A program made the position numbers and the translations under genes. The notes under the pieces are model-generated. The model saw nothing but the letters and a program-made list of their open reading frames with translations, ran no database searches and was not told the DNA's origin. Below are positions 1 to 8,422 of a stretch of DNA of 64,000 nt, piece after piece. The stretch comes from Candidatus Saccharimonadota bacterium. Lineage in GTDB: Bacteria; Patescibacteriota; Saccharimonadia; Saccharimonadales; Saccharimonadaceae. The stretch covers positions 86,962-150,961 of the forward strand of contig JAFQXV010000014.1 of assembly GCA_017406775.1 (NCBI GenBank). Direction: 5' to 3'. How positions within the stretch are numbered: the stretch's first letter is position 1; every line of letters starts with the position of its first letter.

Positions 1-870
1 ATTCTCCTCCAGGACAAAGAGTTTGACTATTCCTTTGCTTTTGGTGATATTGCCCGTTTTCGCGTGAATGCTTTTCATGAACGTGGCAAATTAGCGGCGG
101 CTTTTCGTCTAATTCCTAACAAGATCAAGAATATTAATGATTTAGGTATGCCGGCCATCGTAGAGACTTTTGCTGATTTTCCGCGCGGCCTAGTTTTGGT
201 TACTGGTCCTACCGGCTCTGGTAAGTCTACTACTCTCGCAGCCTTAGTAGATAAAATTAACCGTGAAAAATCTTGTCATATTGTTACGATTGAAGATCCA
301 ATCGAATTTACGCATAAATCTCAACGTTCGGTGATTGTTCAGCGTGAGGTTCACTATGATACCTTTAGCTTTGCTGCGGCCCTTAGATCAGTCCTGCGTG
401 AAGACCCAGATGTAGTATTAATTGGGGAAATGCGCGATCTAGAAACCATCCAGGCTGCCATTACTATCGCCGAAACTGGACACTTAGTTTTTGCCACCCT
501 TCATACAAACTCCGCCGCACAATCCATCGACCGCATGATTGATGTCTTTCCAGCTCACCAGCAACCTCAGGTGCGTTCGCAGCTTTCTAATATGCTAATG
601 GCAGTTTGCGCGCAGCGCTTAGTACCGGCCATTGGTGGTGGCCGCGTAGTGGCTGCCGAAATTATGGTAGCTAACTCTGCAATCCGTTCATTAATTCGTG
701 ATGGTAAAACCCATCAAATTGATACCGCCATTCAGACTGGCGCTGATCAAGGCATGCAGACTATGGACCGCACGCTAGCTAAGCTTGTTCAAACTGGCGT
801 AATTACCTATGACTCTGCCCGTGAATATGCCGTAGATATTACTGAACTAGATAGGTTAGTGAGGGGCTAA
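1..870 (+). CDS. pilT: Type IV pilus retraction ATPase PilT, 5' end cut by window
   Basis: Cytoplasmic hexameric ATPase that powers pilus retraction. The reading frame is open from base 1 and the gene begins upstream: the GTG at 64 is an internal valine in the conserved RFRVNAF stretch, not a start. Walker A (GPTGSGKST) lies near 205-231, followed by the acidic Walker B region (GEMRDLETIQAAI) and the His box (TGHLVFATLHTNSA) typical of PilT rather than the assembly ATPase PilB. The stop overlaps the pilC start by one base (TAATG), so the two are translationally coupled. Identity is clear; the PilT/PilB choice rests on these motifs and the size of the C-terminal part. Confidence 0.93.
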   Translation: MLLQDKEFDYSFAFGDIARFRVNAFHERGKLAAAFRLIPNKIKNINDLGMPAIVETFADFPRGLVLVTGPTGSGKSTTLAALVDKINREKSCHIVTIEDPIEFTHKSQRSVIVQREVHYDTFSFAAALRSVLREDPDVVLIGEMRDLETIQAAITIAETGHLVFATLHTNSAAQSIDRMIDVFPAHQQPQVRSQLSNMLMAVCAQRLVPAIGGGRVVAAEIMVANSAIRSLIRDGKTHQIDTAIQTGADQGMQTMDRTLAKLVQTGVITYDSAREYAVDITELDRLVRG

Positions 871-2075
871 TGAAACGTTTTAACTATAAAGCTAAAGAAA
901 AAGACTCCGGCAAGATTGTTAAGGGCAACATCCAGGCCGAAGACGAAAGTACTGCTGGCCGCCTACTTATCGACCAGGGTTATATCCCAGAAAGCATCAC
1001 CGAAGAAGGCGGCGGGCTTTTTGGAGGTAAGGGAAGGGTTACTACTAAAGATCGCATCATGTTTACGCGCCAACTCTCTACATTGATTGGCGCTGGATTG
1101 CCGCTGGCTACCAGCCTTAGAACCGTTGCCGAGCAAACCCAAAGCAAAAGCATGAAGTCTGTAGTAGAGGAGATTCTCACTAGTGTAGAATCCGGCAAGA
1201 CTTTATATGATTCGTTTTCTCAATTCCCGGATATTTTTAATGGTGTTTATCTTGCCTTAATTCAGGCTGGCGAAACGTCTGGTACGCTAGACTTGGCACT
1301 AAAAAGGCTAGCCGACCAAGAGGAGAAAGACGCCGCCATGATGAGTAAAATCAGAGGCGCCCTAGTTTACCCAGGCATCATCTTAGTAGTAATTATTGCG
1401 GTGCTCGCTTTTATGATGATTATGGTAGTGCCGCAAGTAGAAAACCTTTACAAAGATATGGGGCAACAATTACCACAGCTTACCCAATTCCTAGTTAATC
1501 TATCTAATTTCTTTGCTAACTTCTGGTGGTTAGTAGCTTTAGTCCTTGCTGGCATTATTGGTGGTACCTGGTATGCCGTCAAAAGGACCACCTCTGGCCG
1601 CCGCGTAGCGGACAACTTCAAACTCTACGTTCCTCTGTTTGGTGGACTATTCCGCAAGCTATATGTATCACGCTTTGCTCGCACCGCAGAAATGATGTTA
1701 GCTACTGGTGTGCCAATGCTAGATTCTGTCCGTATTGCCATAGATGCTACCAACAATGTGGTAGTAGAAGATGAATATTCCAAATCTCTAGATGTTATTA
1801 AGGGTGGTAAAGCCCTTTCCGAGGCATTAAAGGACCGTAATTTTATGTTACCACTTGTACCCCAAATGGCTTCAATCGGGGAAGAATCTGGTAAGATCGA
1901 CGAAATGCTTGGTAAAGCCGCCCAAGTGTATGAAAACGAGCTAGACGAACAAATCAACAATATCTCCACTATGGTAGAGCCAATCTTAATGGTAATTATG
2001 GCTGGGCTTATCGCGGTAGTAATCGGTGGCACGCTGCTGCCAATCTACTCTCTTGTTAATCAAGTAGCAGTATAA
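870..2075 (+). CDS. pilC: Type IV pilus inner-membrane platform protein PilC
   Basis: A 401-residue GspF/PilC family protein, the membrane platform coupling the pilus ATPases to pilin assembly. Two GspF domains are visible (about residues 65-190 and 270-395). The first ends in a hydrophobic segment near 165-190, a second membrane span lies near 215-235, and the last near 370-390. The repeated motif FTRQLSTLIGAGLPL / FARTAEMMLATGVPM marks each half. Length is normal for the family. It overlaps pilT by one base and precedes a pilin gene by 68 bp, forming a pilus cluster. Confidence 0.94.
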   Translation: MKRFNYKAKEKDSGKIVKGNIQAEDESTAGRLLIDQGYIPESITEEGGGLFGGKGRVTTKDRIMFTRQLSTLIGAGLPLATSLRTVAEQTQSKSMKSVVEEILTSVESGKTLYDSFSQFPDIFNGVYLALIQAGETSGTLDLALKRLADQEEKDAAMMSKIRGALVYPGIILVVIIAVLAFMMIMVVPQVENLYKDMGQQLPQLTQFLVNLSNFFANFWWLVALVLAGIIGGTWYAVKRTTSGRRVADNFKLYVPLFGGLFRKLYVSRFARTAEMMLATGVPMLDSVRIAIDATNNVVVEDEYSKSLDVIKGGKALSEALKDRNFMLPLVPQMASIGEESGKIDEMLGKAAQVYENELDEQINNISTMVEPILMVIMAGLIAVVIGGTLLPIYSLVNQVAV

Positions 2076-2143
2076 AAAACTTGATTTTTATTTTATTTTA
2101 AGCTATCATAAACATAAGAATAAAAATCTAGAAAGGATTATTT

Positions 2144-2710
2144 ATGGCTAAACTAAATACCAACTCTAAACAAGGCTTTACCATCATCGAGGTTGTGCTC
2201 GTGCTTGCAATCGCCGGCCTTATCTTCTTGATGGTGTTCGTTGCGCTCCCAGCCTTACAGCGCTCCCAGCGTGACACCGCCCGCCGTAACGATATGTCTC
2301 GCGTAGACACTTCGCTCATTCAATATCAAACCAACAACCAAGACACCGGCAACGGCGACTTGCCTACCACGGCAAGCTGGGATTGGAAAACTCAGGATGA
2401 CGATAATGACCCCAGCACATTCCCAGACGCTTGTAAAAGCAATAAAGCCTGCTCATTCCTCCAGAGATACATGAATTCAGGCACAGACTCAGATACGAAT
2501 ACATTCAAAGACCCGGATGGAACATATTATAATCTAGATATTGCACCAGCCGACACACCGGTTCCGGAGCTTCCTGCAATGAACTATACGATATATGTTA
2601 GAACGGGTGCTAAATGTAGTGGTGAAGATGTTGCAACAGACGCTGCTCGTCACTTCGCCATCCTCTACCGTCTTGAGGGTGCCGGTATCTACTGCATCGA
2701 CGATCAGTAA
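2144..2710 (+). CDS. Type IV prepilin (PilA/PilE-like)
   Basis: A 188-residue prepilin. The leader (MAKLNTNSKQG) ends in Gly before FTIIEV, the standard prepilin-peptidase site with Glu at +5, followed by about 20 hydrophobic residues that form the pilin core helix. The globular domain has four cysteines, including a C-terminal one in LEGAGIYC, suggesting a disulfide loop. It is close to the pilin at 3677-4207: both carry nearly identical helices and the SQRDTxRR motif, so they look like a duplicated pair. A Rho-independent terminator follows directly. Major versus minor pilin cannot be decided from sequence. Confidence 0.92.
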   Translation: MAKLNTNSKQGFTIIEVVLVLAIAGLIFLMVFVALPALQRSQRDTARRNDMSRVDTSLIQYQTNNQDTGNGDLPTTASWDWKTQDDDNDPSTFPDACKSNKACSFLQRYMNSGTDSDTNTFKDPDGTYYNLDIAPADTPVPELPAMNYTIYVRTGAKCSGEDVATDAARHFAILYRLEGAGIYCIDDQ

Positions 2711-2723
2711 AATCATTAAAACC

Positions 2724-2759
2724 AAAAATACTTCCTCTTTAACGGGGAAGTATTTTTTT
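2724..2759 (+). terminator. Rho-independent terminator after the pilin gene
   Basis: An 8-bp stem (atacttcc / ggaagtat, 2728-2735 with 2746-2753) is followed by a run of seven T, 14 bases after the pilin stop codon. Confidence 0.85.
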
Positions 2760-2840
2760 AGATCAAATTATTACAAAAAACCACTAGCATAATAATTAAT
2801 TTTGGTGTATTTTATATATAAATAAAGGTCATACATTAAC

Positions 2841-3516
2841 ATGGGACGTGTCAAACAAACAGGTGTATTAATCATATTAGCTTTACTTAGCACTATTTTT
2901 GTTGCCACAAGCAGTGCTAGTAATGTCTCTGCCTTCACCATGTCCATTACTTCATCAGAAGATGCCTCCATAGATATCTTGCCAGATAAAGATAGTGATA
3001 CTAGTACTAATATTAGTGTAGATGATGTAAATGTAATAACTACTTGTAGGGCAGGCTATAACCTCACCATGTCCACTTCCGTAAATAATAATAACTTATA
3101 TCTAAATGGTGATAGCACTAATAACACTACTGGTACTTACTTTACGCCAGTAAATGGTACTTCTCCTCTAAATACCTCCACTAACTCTTGGGGCTATTTC
3201 TTTTCTAATGTAGCTAGATCTCTCCTCCTGGAACACTGCTAGCGTGAAGAATATGAACCAAATGTTTTACTATGCCAGCTACAGCGCCACCACCTGGTCC
3301 GTAGGCGATCTCTCCTCCTGGAACACTGCTAGCGTGACGGATATGTATGGCATGTTCTCCTATGCCGGCTACAGCGCCACCACCTGGTCTGTAACAATTC
3401 CAAGAACTAATGGAGCTGCCTCACCAATTTCCAATACTACTTCTAGGTTTTATGGCAAAACTACGTCATATTACGCTACTCCACCTTCTGGTAAGTCCTT
3501 TACTTTGGCAAATTAA
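2841..3516 (+). pseudogene. Broken secreted surface protein with BspA-like repeats
   Basis: Two frames belong to one former gene. The first (2841-3242) encodes a signal peptide and a Ser/Thr/Asn-rich domain that resembles the N-terminus of the DGR target at 34375, including the NSWGY motif. It then runs out of frame into the second (3217-3516), whose DLSSWNTASV...MFYYASYSATTWSVG units match 30-residue BspA/DUF285-type surface repeats. In the repeat frame a TAG sits at 3211 just before the first unit, so the join is not a simple slip; a deletion or recombination between repeats is likely. No intact product can be made without frameshifting. Phase variation is possible but unproven. Confidence 0.7.
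3217..3396 (+). repeat. Two tandem 90-bp repeats (30-aa BspA-like units)
   Basis: Units begin at 3217 and 3307 with the same gatctctcctcctgg start and stay nearly identical over 90 bp (GDLSSWNTASV...YSATTWSV). Near-identity at DNA level makes them prone to slippage or unequal recombination, which may explain the broken gene. Confidence 0.85.
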
Positions 3517-3531
3517 GGAATAGCGAAGCTC

Positions 3532-3670
3532 AAGTTTTATGTAGATTATTTTTAAGAACATAATGAGATTTAGACCAGATTTTTCAGCGTTAAAAATACA
3601 ACATCCGTGAGATGTTGTATTTTTAACAAGCTGAAAAGTCCCGTTCTTAAAAATAATCTACATAAAACTT
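3532..3670. repeat. Nested long inverted repeat between convergent genes
   Basis: Outer arms of 28 bp are perfectly complementary (3532-3559 and 3643-3670). Inside, a second perfect 17-bp stem (3589-3605 with 3611-3627) has a 5-nt loop, and a third pair (ttttcagc 3581-3588 with gctgaaaa 3630-3637) sits between. The element fills the gap between the broken surface gene and the convergent pilin, so bidirectional termination is a likely role. No core shared with the other palindromes was seen. Confidence 0.9.
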
Positions 3671-3676
3671 TAACTA

Positions 3677-4207
3677 CTAGCTATTTCCGCAATAAGTTCC
3701 GGCCCCCTCAAGTTTATATATTACGGCAAACTTCCTTGGATTAGAACTTTTAATCGCCCTTTCGCCATTACAACTAGCTTGTAAAACGATAGCGATATTA
3801 TACCCATTAGGGAACGGCTCCTCAGAATAGTTAACCTCGCAATCCGATTCTAAACTACCATCACACTTGGAAACCGTTAGATTGTAAGGTTCGCCATCCG
3901 GATCAATGAAATTTTCTCCCAAATAATCACGATAAAAACCAGCCCAAGAGTTGCTATCGGCATTTTCATCGATTGAACCACCCGTCACATCTTGAGTCCC
4001 ATTAGGCAAAGCCCCCCGGTTGTTCTGTTGATATTTTTTTACGCTATCAATTAAAGAAATCATATCTTCGCGCCTTGTAGTGTCTCGCTGCGAGGCTCTA
4101 AGTCCTGGTAGTGCCACAAACACCATCAAAAAAATTAGCCCAGCAATTGCGAGTACTAGTGCTACTTCAATTATTGTAAATCCTCTATTATTATTACCCT
4201 TTTTCAT
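3677..4207 (-). CDS. Type IV prepilin, paralogue of the 2144 pilin
   Basis: A 176-residue prepilin with leader MKKGNNNRG, cleavage before FTIIEV and the hydrophobic helix VALVLAIAGLIFLMVFVAL. Its C-terminal LEGAGTYC motif and SQRDTTRR segment mirror the pilin at 2144. It faces away from pilD, with starts only 36 bp apart. A TATAAT box (complement of 4214-4219) ends six bases before the ATG, so the mRNA is probably leaderless. A second pilin in opposite orientation may be a minor or alternative subunit. Confidence 0.92.
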   Translation of the reverse strand: MKKGNNNRGFTIIEVALVLAIAGLIFLMVFVALPGLRASQRDTTRREDMISLIDSVKKYQQNNRGALPNGTQDVTGGSIDENADSNSWAGFYRDYLGENFIDPDGEPYNLTVSKCDGSLESDCEVNYSEEPFPNGYNIAIVLQASCNGERAIKSSNPRKFAVIYKLEGAGTYCGNS

Positions 4208-4243
4208 ACCGTAATTATAAATTATTTATGCTAAAATTACAAC

Positions 4244-5041
4244 ATGAGGTTAATTTATGGGATTTTTCTGTTTATACTTGGAGCCTGCTTTGGCTCGTTC
4301 TTGTGCTGCCAAGCCAGACGCCAGCATTTAAAGGAAACTAAGTCTAAAAAATTAGGGAACCGTTCCGTCTGCTTGCATTGCAATAAGCAATTAAAGTGGT
4401 ACGATAATTTGCCGATTATCTCTTGGCTTTTGTTAAGGGGCAAGTGTCGTTATTGTCAGCGCAAAATTGGTGTCGCTGAGTTTGTTTCGGAGGTCTGTAC
4501 TGCGCTCGCTTTTGTTTTGACTGGTATTAATTTTGATATTTTTAATCCCGATCCATTATCTTGGATTATTTTAATTATTACATTTGTGTTTGTTACGATT
4601 TTATGTTTTCTTGCTATCTATGATGGGCTGTATGGCGAACTACCTAGTATTGTGCTCATTTCTGCAATTATATTATCGGTAATTATTTTGGTATTTAATG
4701 AAGTAAACTATCTTGCACTGCATCCCTTTAGTCTAGATTTAGTTTGGAAGCCGGTACTATCTGCTTTTATTTTGGGCGGATTGTATTTAATTCTTTACGT
4801 GGTGTCTAAGGGTAGATGGGTGGGTGACGGAGACTGGATTTTAGGTCTTTCCATTGCTATGGCGATACACGAGCCACTCCTAGCTCTATTCGTGTTGTTT
4901 GTTGCAAACCTAGCAGCTTGTTTAGTGATGGCCCCGTTTATTAAAAAAGGTCACTCCAAGAAGATTTACCTTGGCCCATTTCTAGTAGGAGCCTATATAT
5001 TAGTTTCTAGTTGTTCTGGCTTTTTGTTAAGTTTGATATAA
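4244..5041 (+). CDS. pilD: Prepilin peptidase / N-methyltransferase PilD
   Basis: A 265-residue integral membrane aspartic protease that cleaves prepilin leaders and methylates the new N-terminus. It keeps the GACFGSF start, two CxxC pairs of the cytosolic zinc loop (CLHC near residue 43, CRYC near 69), the WYDNLPIISW segment and both catalytic aspartates: one in AIYDGLYGELP and one in the GDGD motif before WILG. About seven membrane segments are visible. Its substrates are surely the neighbouring prepilins. A TAAAAT box ends six bases before the ATG, predicting a leaderless transcript. Confidence 0.94.
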   Translation: MRLIYGIFLFILGACFGSFLCCQARRQHLKETKSKKLGNRSVCLHCNKQLKWYDNLPIISWLLLRGKCRYCQRKIGVAEFVSEVCTALAFVLTGINFDIFNPDPLSWIILIITFVFVTILCFLAIYDGLYGELPSIVLISAIILSVIILVFNEVNYLALHPFSLDLVWKPVLSAFILGGLYLILYVVSKGRWVGDGDWILGLSIAMAIHEPLLALFVLFVANLAACLVMAPFIKKGHSKKIYLGPFLVGAYILVSSCSGFLLSLI

Positions 5042-5069
5042 AACGTAAAACATATGGTATAATAAGGTT

Positions 5070-5792
5070 ATGGTAAAAAAGGGTGATACATTAATAGAAG
5101 TAACATTAGCAGTTGGGATTTTTTCCATGATTGCAATTGCGGTTGTAGCGGTATTAAGCAACAGTACCTCCAATGCACAAACCGCGCTAGAATCTACTTT
5201 AGCCAGGGAACAAGTTGATTCCCAAACCGAGGCTTTAAGGTTTATTCAGTCATCCTATATTAATGATAAAGATTCTAAATATGCCAAGCTTTGGGAGGAA
5301 ATTACCAATAACCACTCAATTGCAGTCGATAATTCTACATACACTGATAAGATTGAAGAAATCCTAAAATACACTCCAGAAACATGCGACGAGTTATATG
5401 AAAAAGAAGGTGTAAATAGTATTTATTTTCAAAAAGCATTTGTTATCAATCCAAGCACTTTGGGTACTTTTGATTCAGATAATATAGGTGATGTACTATA
5501 TGGTGCAAATGAAGCTGTCTTTAAACCAGCCTCTACCTACCCACGCCTAATCGATAAAGATAATGTAAATGGTGGCTTTACTGCGGAAGGCATCTATGTA
5601 ATAGCTGTAAAAGATCACGGCACTACCAATATTGCACAAGGAAATAATTCTAGCAAAACTTCCGCTTTCTACGATTTTTATATCCGTACTTGCTGGTATG
5701 GCTCTAATGCCGATAAGCCTTCTGCCGTTTCTACTGTAATTCGCCTATACAACCCGACTATTACCACTACTACCAATACTATTACTAAGTAG
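5070..5792 (+). CDS. Minor prepilin-like protein (PilV/GspI type)
   Basis: A 240-residue protein with a short basic leader (MVKKG), TLIEV directly after it and a hydrophobic helix to about residue 30, which marks a class III-type prepilin. The residue after the cleavage glycine is Asp rather than Phe/Met, which is unusual but keeps the +5 Glu. The soluble domain has two cysteines (ETCDEL, RTCWYG). It lies 28 bp after pilD and is probably a minor pilin. A TGGTATAAT promoter ends six bases before the start. Its last 8 bp overlap the convergent recombinase gene. Confidence 0.8.
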   Translation: MVKKGDTLIEVTLAVGIFSMIAIAVVAVLSNSTSNAQTALESTLAREQVDSQTEALRFIQSSYINDKDSKYAKLWEEITNNHSIAVDNSTYTDKIEEILKYTPETCDELYEKEGVNSIYFQKAFVINPSTLGTFDSDNIGDVLYGANEAVFKPASTYPRLIDKDNVNGGFTAEGIYVIAVKDHGTTNIAQGNNSSKTSAFYDFYIRTCWYGSNADKPSAVSTVIRLYNPTITTTTNTITK

Positions 5793-6723
5793 TATCAGAG
5801 TGAAATTTCTCGTGAATCTCTTTTAAATGCTTGTCCGTTACATGGGTGTAGATTTGTGTGGTGGAAATATCCGCGTGTCCCAGCATAGACTGTACGGATC
5901 TAATATCTGCACCATTCATTAGTAAATCCGTAGCAAAGGAATGCCTTAATGTGTGCGGCGAAACATGCTTAGTGATGCCAGCTAATCTGGCGTATTTTTC
6001 TACAATTCTTTCTACCGAACGCACCGTAATACGCCGATAATTACCCGACGTATCCACGGCCTGCAAATTCTTGGAGTTGTTTAAAAACAATGCTGGCAGG
6101 GAATCAGTCCTGGCGTCCAAGTAGTCCTGCACTCGTTCTGCTGCTGACTTGCTAATAAAAATTGGACGGTCTTTGCTGCCTTTACCTCTTACCATAAACT
6201 CACGTCGCTCTAAGTTTATAGAGTCGCGATTAAGACTCACTAGCTCGGATACGCGTAGTCCGCCAGAATACAGTAGTTCAATTATGGCGCGGTCTCTTAG
6301 CCCAGATTCGGTAGATAAATCAATTTGATTAAGCATATCTTCTACTTCATCAAAATGCAAAAATGTGACTTGTTTTCTGATTACGTGTGGTAGATCAACT
6401 AGGGAAGGATCAAGTGATTTGATTTCGCGCCTGGCCAAATATTTTAAAAATCCTCTTAGTGCGATCAGATGATAAGTCTGTGTAATCGTTTTTAAATCCT
6501 CATCACCGTTCTCCGAACCATAACGATTTAATTTGAGACGATATTTTCTTAATAATTCTCTTGTGATATCACTGGGTTTGATATCGTCTTTCTTTAAAAT
6601 TTCTTGTGCTATCATCGCAAACCGCTCTAGATACAATCGGTAGTTATCTGTAGTTTTTTTGCTCCTACCTGCTTCAATTTCTAGGTGTTCCAAAAAATCA
6701 TCAATCAGCTCATAGATATCCAT
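5785..6723 (-). CDS. Tyrosine recombinase XerC/XerD-like
   Basis: A 312-residue site-specific recombinase. The N-terminal SAM-like DNA-binding domain (residues 1-85) and the catalytic domain are complete, with Arg in GGLRVSEL, HTLRHSFAT, the second His in LGHADIS and the nucleophile Tyr in TQIYTHV. The start at 6723 (MDIYELIDDF) is chosen over the longer frame because a TGGTATAAT box ends six bases upstream and the longer start would lie in the palindrome arm. Likely the chromosome-dimer resolvase; only one Xer is seen here. An integron integrase is unlikely given the normal length and lack of the extra IntI domain. Confidence 0.9.
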   Translation of the reverse strand: MDIYELIDDFLEHLEIEAGRSKKTTDNYRLYLERFAMIAQEILKKDDIKPSDITRELLRKYRLKLNRYGSENGDEDLKTITQTYHLIALRGFLKYLARREIKSLDPSLVDLPHVIRKQVTFLHFDEVEDMLNQIDLSTESGLRDRAIIELLYSGGLRVSELVSLNRDSINLERREFMVRGKGSKDRPIFISKSAAERVQDYLDARTDSLPALFLNNSKNLQAVDTSGNYRRITVRSVERIVEKYARLAGITKHVSPHTLRHSFATDLLMNGADIRSVQSMLGHADISTTQIYTHVTDKHLKEIHEKFHSDTT

Positions 6724-6729
6724 GACCTT

Positions 6730-6738
6730 ATTATACCA
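6730..6738 (-). promoter_or_regulatory. Extended -10 promoter of the xer gene
   Basis: Reading on the minus strand, TGG precedes TATAAT (complement of 6730-6735), six bases from the ATG at 6723. This predicts a leaderless mRNA. Confidence 0.7.
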
Positions 6739-6930
6739 GAACTTAAAATTAAATCTGAGAGAGCATTTTGCGAGCCCAGTTAGTTTTAACAACCTTTCCT
6801 CATCCGAGGCGAGTAAAGTTGCGAGCGCCTTTGGCGCGAGACAACTTGATCGAGACGAGGATTGAGCGAAATGTTGTTAAAAATAACGTGGCGCGAAGCA
6901 AACCGCGATCGAAGTTTAATTTTAAGTTCT
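6738..6930. repeat. Large palindromic element between divergent xer and ndk promoters
   Basis: Outer arms are perfectly complementary for 16 bp (6738-6753 with 6915-6930). An inner stem of 15 bp with one mismatch follows (6779-6793 with 6873-6887), and the centre contains aagttg/caactt and gcgcc/ggcgc stems. The mirror symmetry continues outward into both promoters: each arm ends in aattttaagttctg and then a TATAAT box. It is the largest palindrome of the window. Confidence 0.88.
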
Positions 6931-6931
6931 G

Positions 6932-6940
6932 TGATATAAT
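6932..6940 (+). promoter_or_regulatory. Extended -10 promoter of ndk
   Basis: TGATATAAT ends 20 bases before the ATG. Unlike many genes here, ndk has a short leader with an AAAGGAG ribosome-binding site. Confidence 0.7.
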
Positions 6941-6960
6941 AAAAAAAAGGAGTTATTTTT

Positions 6961-7476
6961 ATGGCAAAAACCCAAGATTTTATTCAACGTACTTTAGTAG
7001 TATTAAAACCAGACACCGTTCAACGTGGTATCATTGGTGAAATTGTCCAGCGCTTTGAGCGTGTTGGTCTTAAGATTGTTGGCATGAAAATGGTTATGCC
7101 AGATGAACATTTGTATCGTCAACACTATGAGGATATTGGTCAAATGATTACCCGTCGTGGCGAAACCGCTTTTCGCTATAACGTGGAATACATGATGAGT
7201 GGACCAGTTATCGCTATGGTGTTAGAGGGTGTTGAGGCTCAACCTCTTGTACGTAAAATCGTTGGCCCTACCGAGCCAAAATCCGCTGAAATGGGTACTA
7301 TCCGTGGCGATTTCTCACACATGAGCTTTGGCTATTCAGATGCTAAAGGTACCGGTGTGCCAAATCTTGTCCACGCTTCTGGTTCTATTGAAGAAGCAAA
7401 GAAAGAAATAGATCTCTGGTTTAACGCCAACGAGCTTTACGATTATAGCGATCTTAACGAAAAATACACTCGCTAA
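6961..7476 (+). CDS. ndk: Nucleoside diphosphate kinase
   Basis: Transfers the terminal phosphate between nucleoside triphosphates through a phosphohistidine. The 171-residue protein starts with TLVVLKPDTVQRG and carries the active-site NLVHASGS segment, where His is phosphorylated, after IRGDFS. It is somewhat longer than the typical 140-150 residues, with an insertion near residues 50-85 and a longer C-terminus. Such a salvage enzyme fits an organism that imports nucleotides. The start is supported by AAAGGAG 8 bases upstream. A strong terminator follows. Confidence 0.96.
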   Translation: MAKTQDFIQRTLVVLKPDTVQRGIIGEIVQRFERVGLKIVGMKMVMPDEHLYRQHYEDIGQMITRRGETAFRYNVEYMMSGPVIAMVLEGVEAQPLVRKIVGPTEPKSAEMGTIRGDFSHMSFGYSDAKGTGVPNLVHASGSIEEAKKEIDLWFNANELYDYSDLNEKYTR

Positions 7477-7490
7477 TTTAATTAGCTCTC

Positions 7491-7517
7491 AAAACTCCTC
7501 TCTATGAGGAGTTTTTT
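7491..7517 (+). terminator. Rho-independent terminator after ndk
   Basis: A perfect 10-bp stem (aaaactcctc / gaggagtttt, 7491-7500 with 7506-7515) is followed by further T residues, 14 bases after the ndk stop. Confidence 0.9.
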
Positions 7518-7603
7518 GATTGACAAAACTATAATTATATGTTAATTTATATAAAGCCGAGTAATCGGTTTTTTGCACATTTCTAGAAAGGTTGGTGGTA
7601 AGT

Positions 7604-8422
7604 GTGGTAAGGGACCAAGTTTTGGATCGACTTAAATCCAAACGAGATCAGGCGTATCAAGCTAAGCAACTCGCGTTCGAACGGTACAAGGAGATTCGTG
7701 ACCGTACTAGCATGGCACATGACGAAATGAATGCTGCCTGGCAAGAACGCACCGCGGCAAGAGAAAGGATGAATGCAGAATTTGAAGCCAGGAAATCAGC
7801 GTACGAGAGTAGGGATGAAATTTGGGGTGAGTATCAACGCATCCGTAATCGCAACAACTACCGGATCGAAGACCTGCGAAGGTATGCCGATTCCGAACAC
7901 GAAGCGATGAAAGAGTGCTTTGATCGAGCTAGTGCTGCATATGAATACGGCGATCGTTCTGAAGCTCCCATCTATTCTGCAGAGGGTCGCGAACATAAAG
8001 AGAACCGCAATGCTGCGAATGAGGAGATCAAAAGTCTTATCCAGGAAATTCGCGCCGCTAAAGAATACGCGGAATCCCATGCTCCAAGGGCAAGTTCAGA
8101 GGCTTTTAATCAAGCTAAGGCTGAATTTGAAGCAGCAAAGGATCGTCACGTTAAAGCACAGACCCGCTTTAAAGAGTTGAAGGCAGAACGTGACCGCCTT
8201 AAGGCGGAATTTGATCGAGCCAAGGAAGAGTTTTTCCGTATCAAAGCAGAATTTGACCAAAGACTCGAGCTGCTCAAAGCGGAAAGGACAAAAAGTCGCA
8301 CTGAGGTTTCTATGCGTGATGGCATCTACCATGGTACTTATCTTGGTCAGCCAGCTATCATCAAGGTCAGCGATTCTGGCAATTCCGATCAAGTCCAGAT
8401 TTTTTATGGGGGCAAGGGTTGA
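7604..8422 (+). CDS. Coiled-coil protein of unknown function ending at an in-frame UGA
   Basis: Not recognised as a named family. Residues up to about 230 are an Ala/Glu/Lys/Arg-rich heptad-like coiled coil (repeated KAEFE/ KAERDRLKAEFD units). A compact C-terminal domain follows (YHGTYLGQPAIIKVSDSG...VQIFYGGKG) and is then cut by TGA at 8420. The same frame continues with PDGPGHNHVNII and 38 codons to TAA at 8537, and a hairpin lies 6 bases beyond. The natural end therefore seems to be 8539. Start is uncertain: GTG 7604 has the best spacing from AAAGG (7587-7591) and GGTGG, but TTG 7592 or GTG 7595 are possible. No signal peptide is seen. Confidence 0.6.
   Translation: MVRDQVLDRLKSKRDQAYQAKQLAFERYKEIRDRTSMAHDEMNAAWQERTAARERMNAEFEARKSAYESRDEIWGEYQRIRNRNNYRIEDLRRYADSEHEAMKECFDRASAAYEYGDRSEAPIYSAEGREHKENRNAANEEIKSLIQEIRAAKEYAESHAPRASSEAFNQAKAEFEAAKDRHVKAQTRFKELKAERDRLKAEFDRAKEEFFRIKAEFDQRLELLKAERTKSRTEVSMRDGIYHGTYLGQPAIIKVSDSGNSDQVQIFYGGKG

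Noticed and set aside
3217-3396. CRISPR array
   Set aside because: Only two tandem 90-bp units that encode protein repeats; no spacers and no cas genes in the window.
5785-6723. Xer gene as part of a mobile island
   Set aside because: Housekeeping-type length and no attachment repeats or cargo around it.
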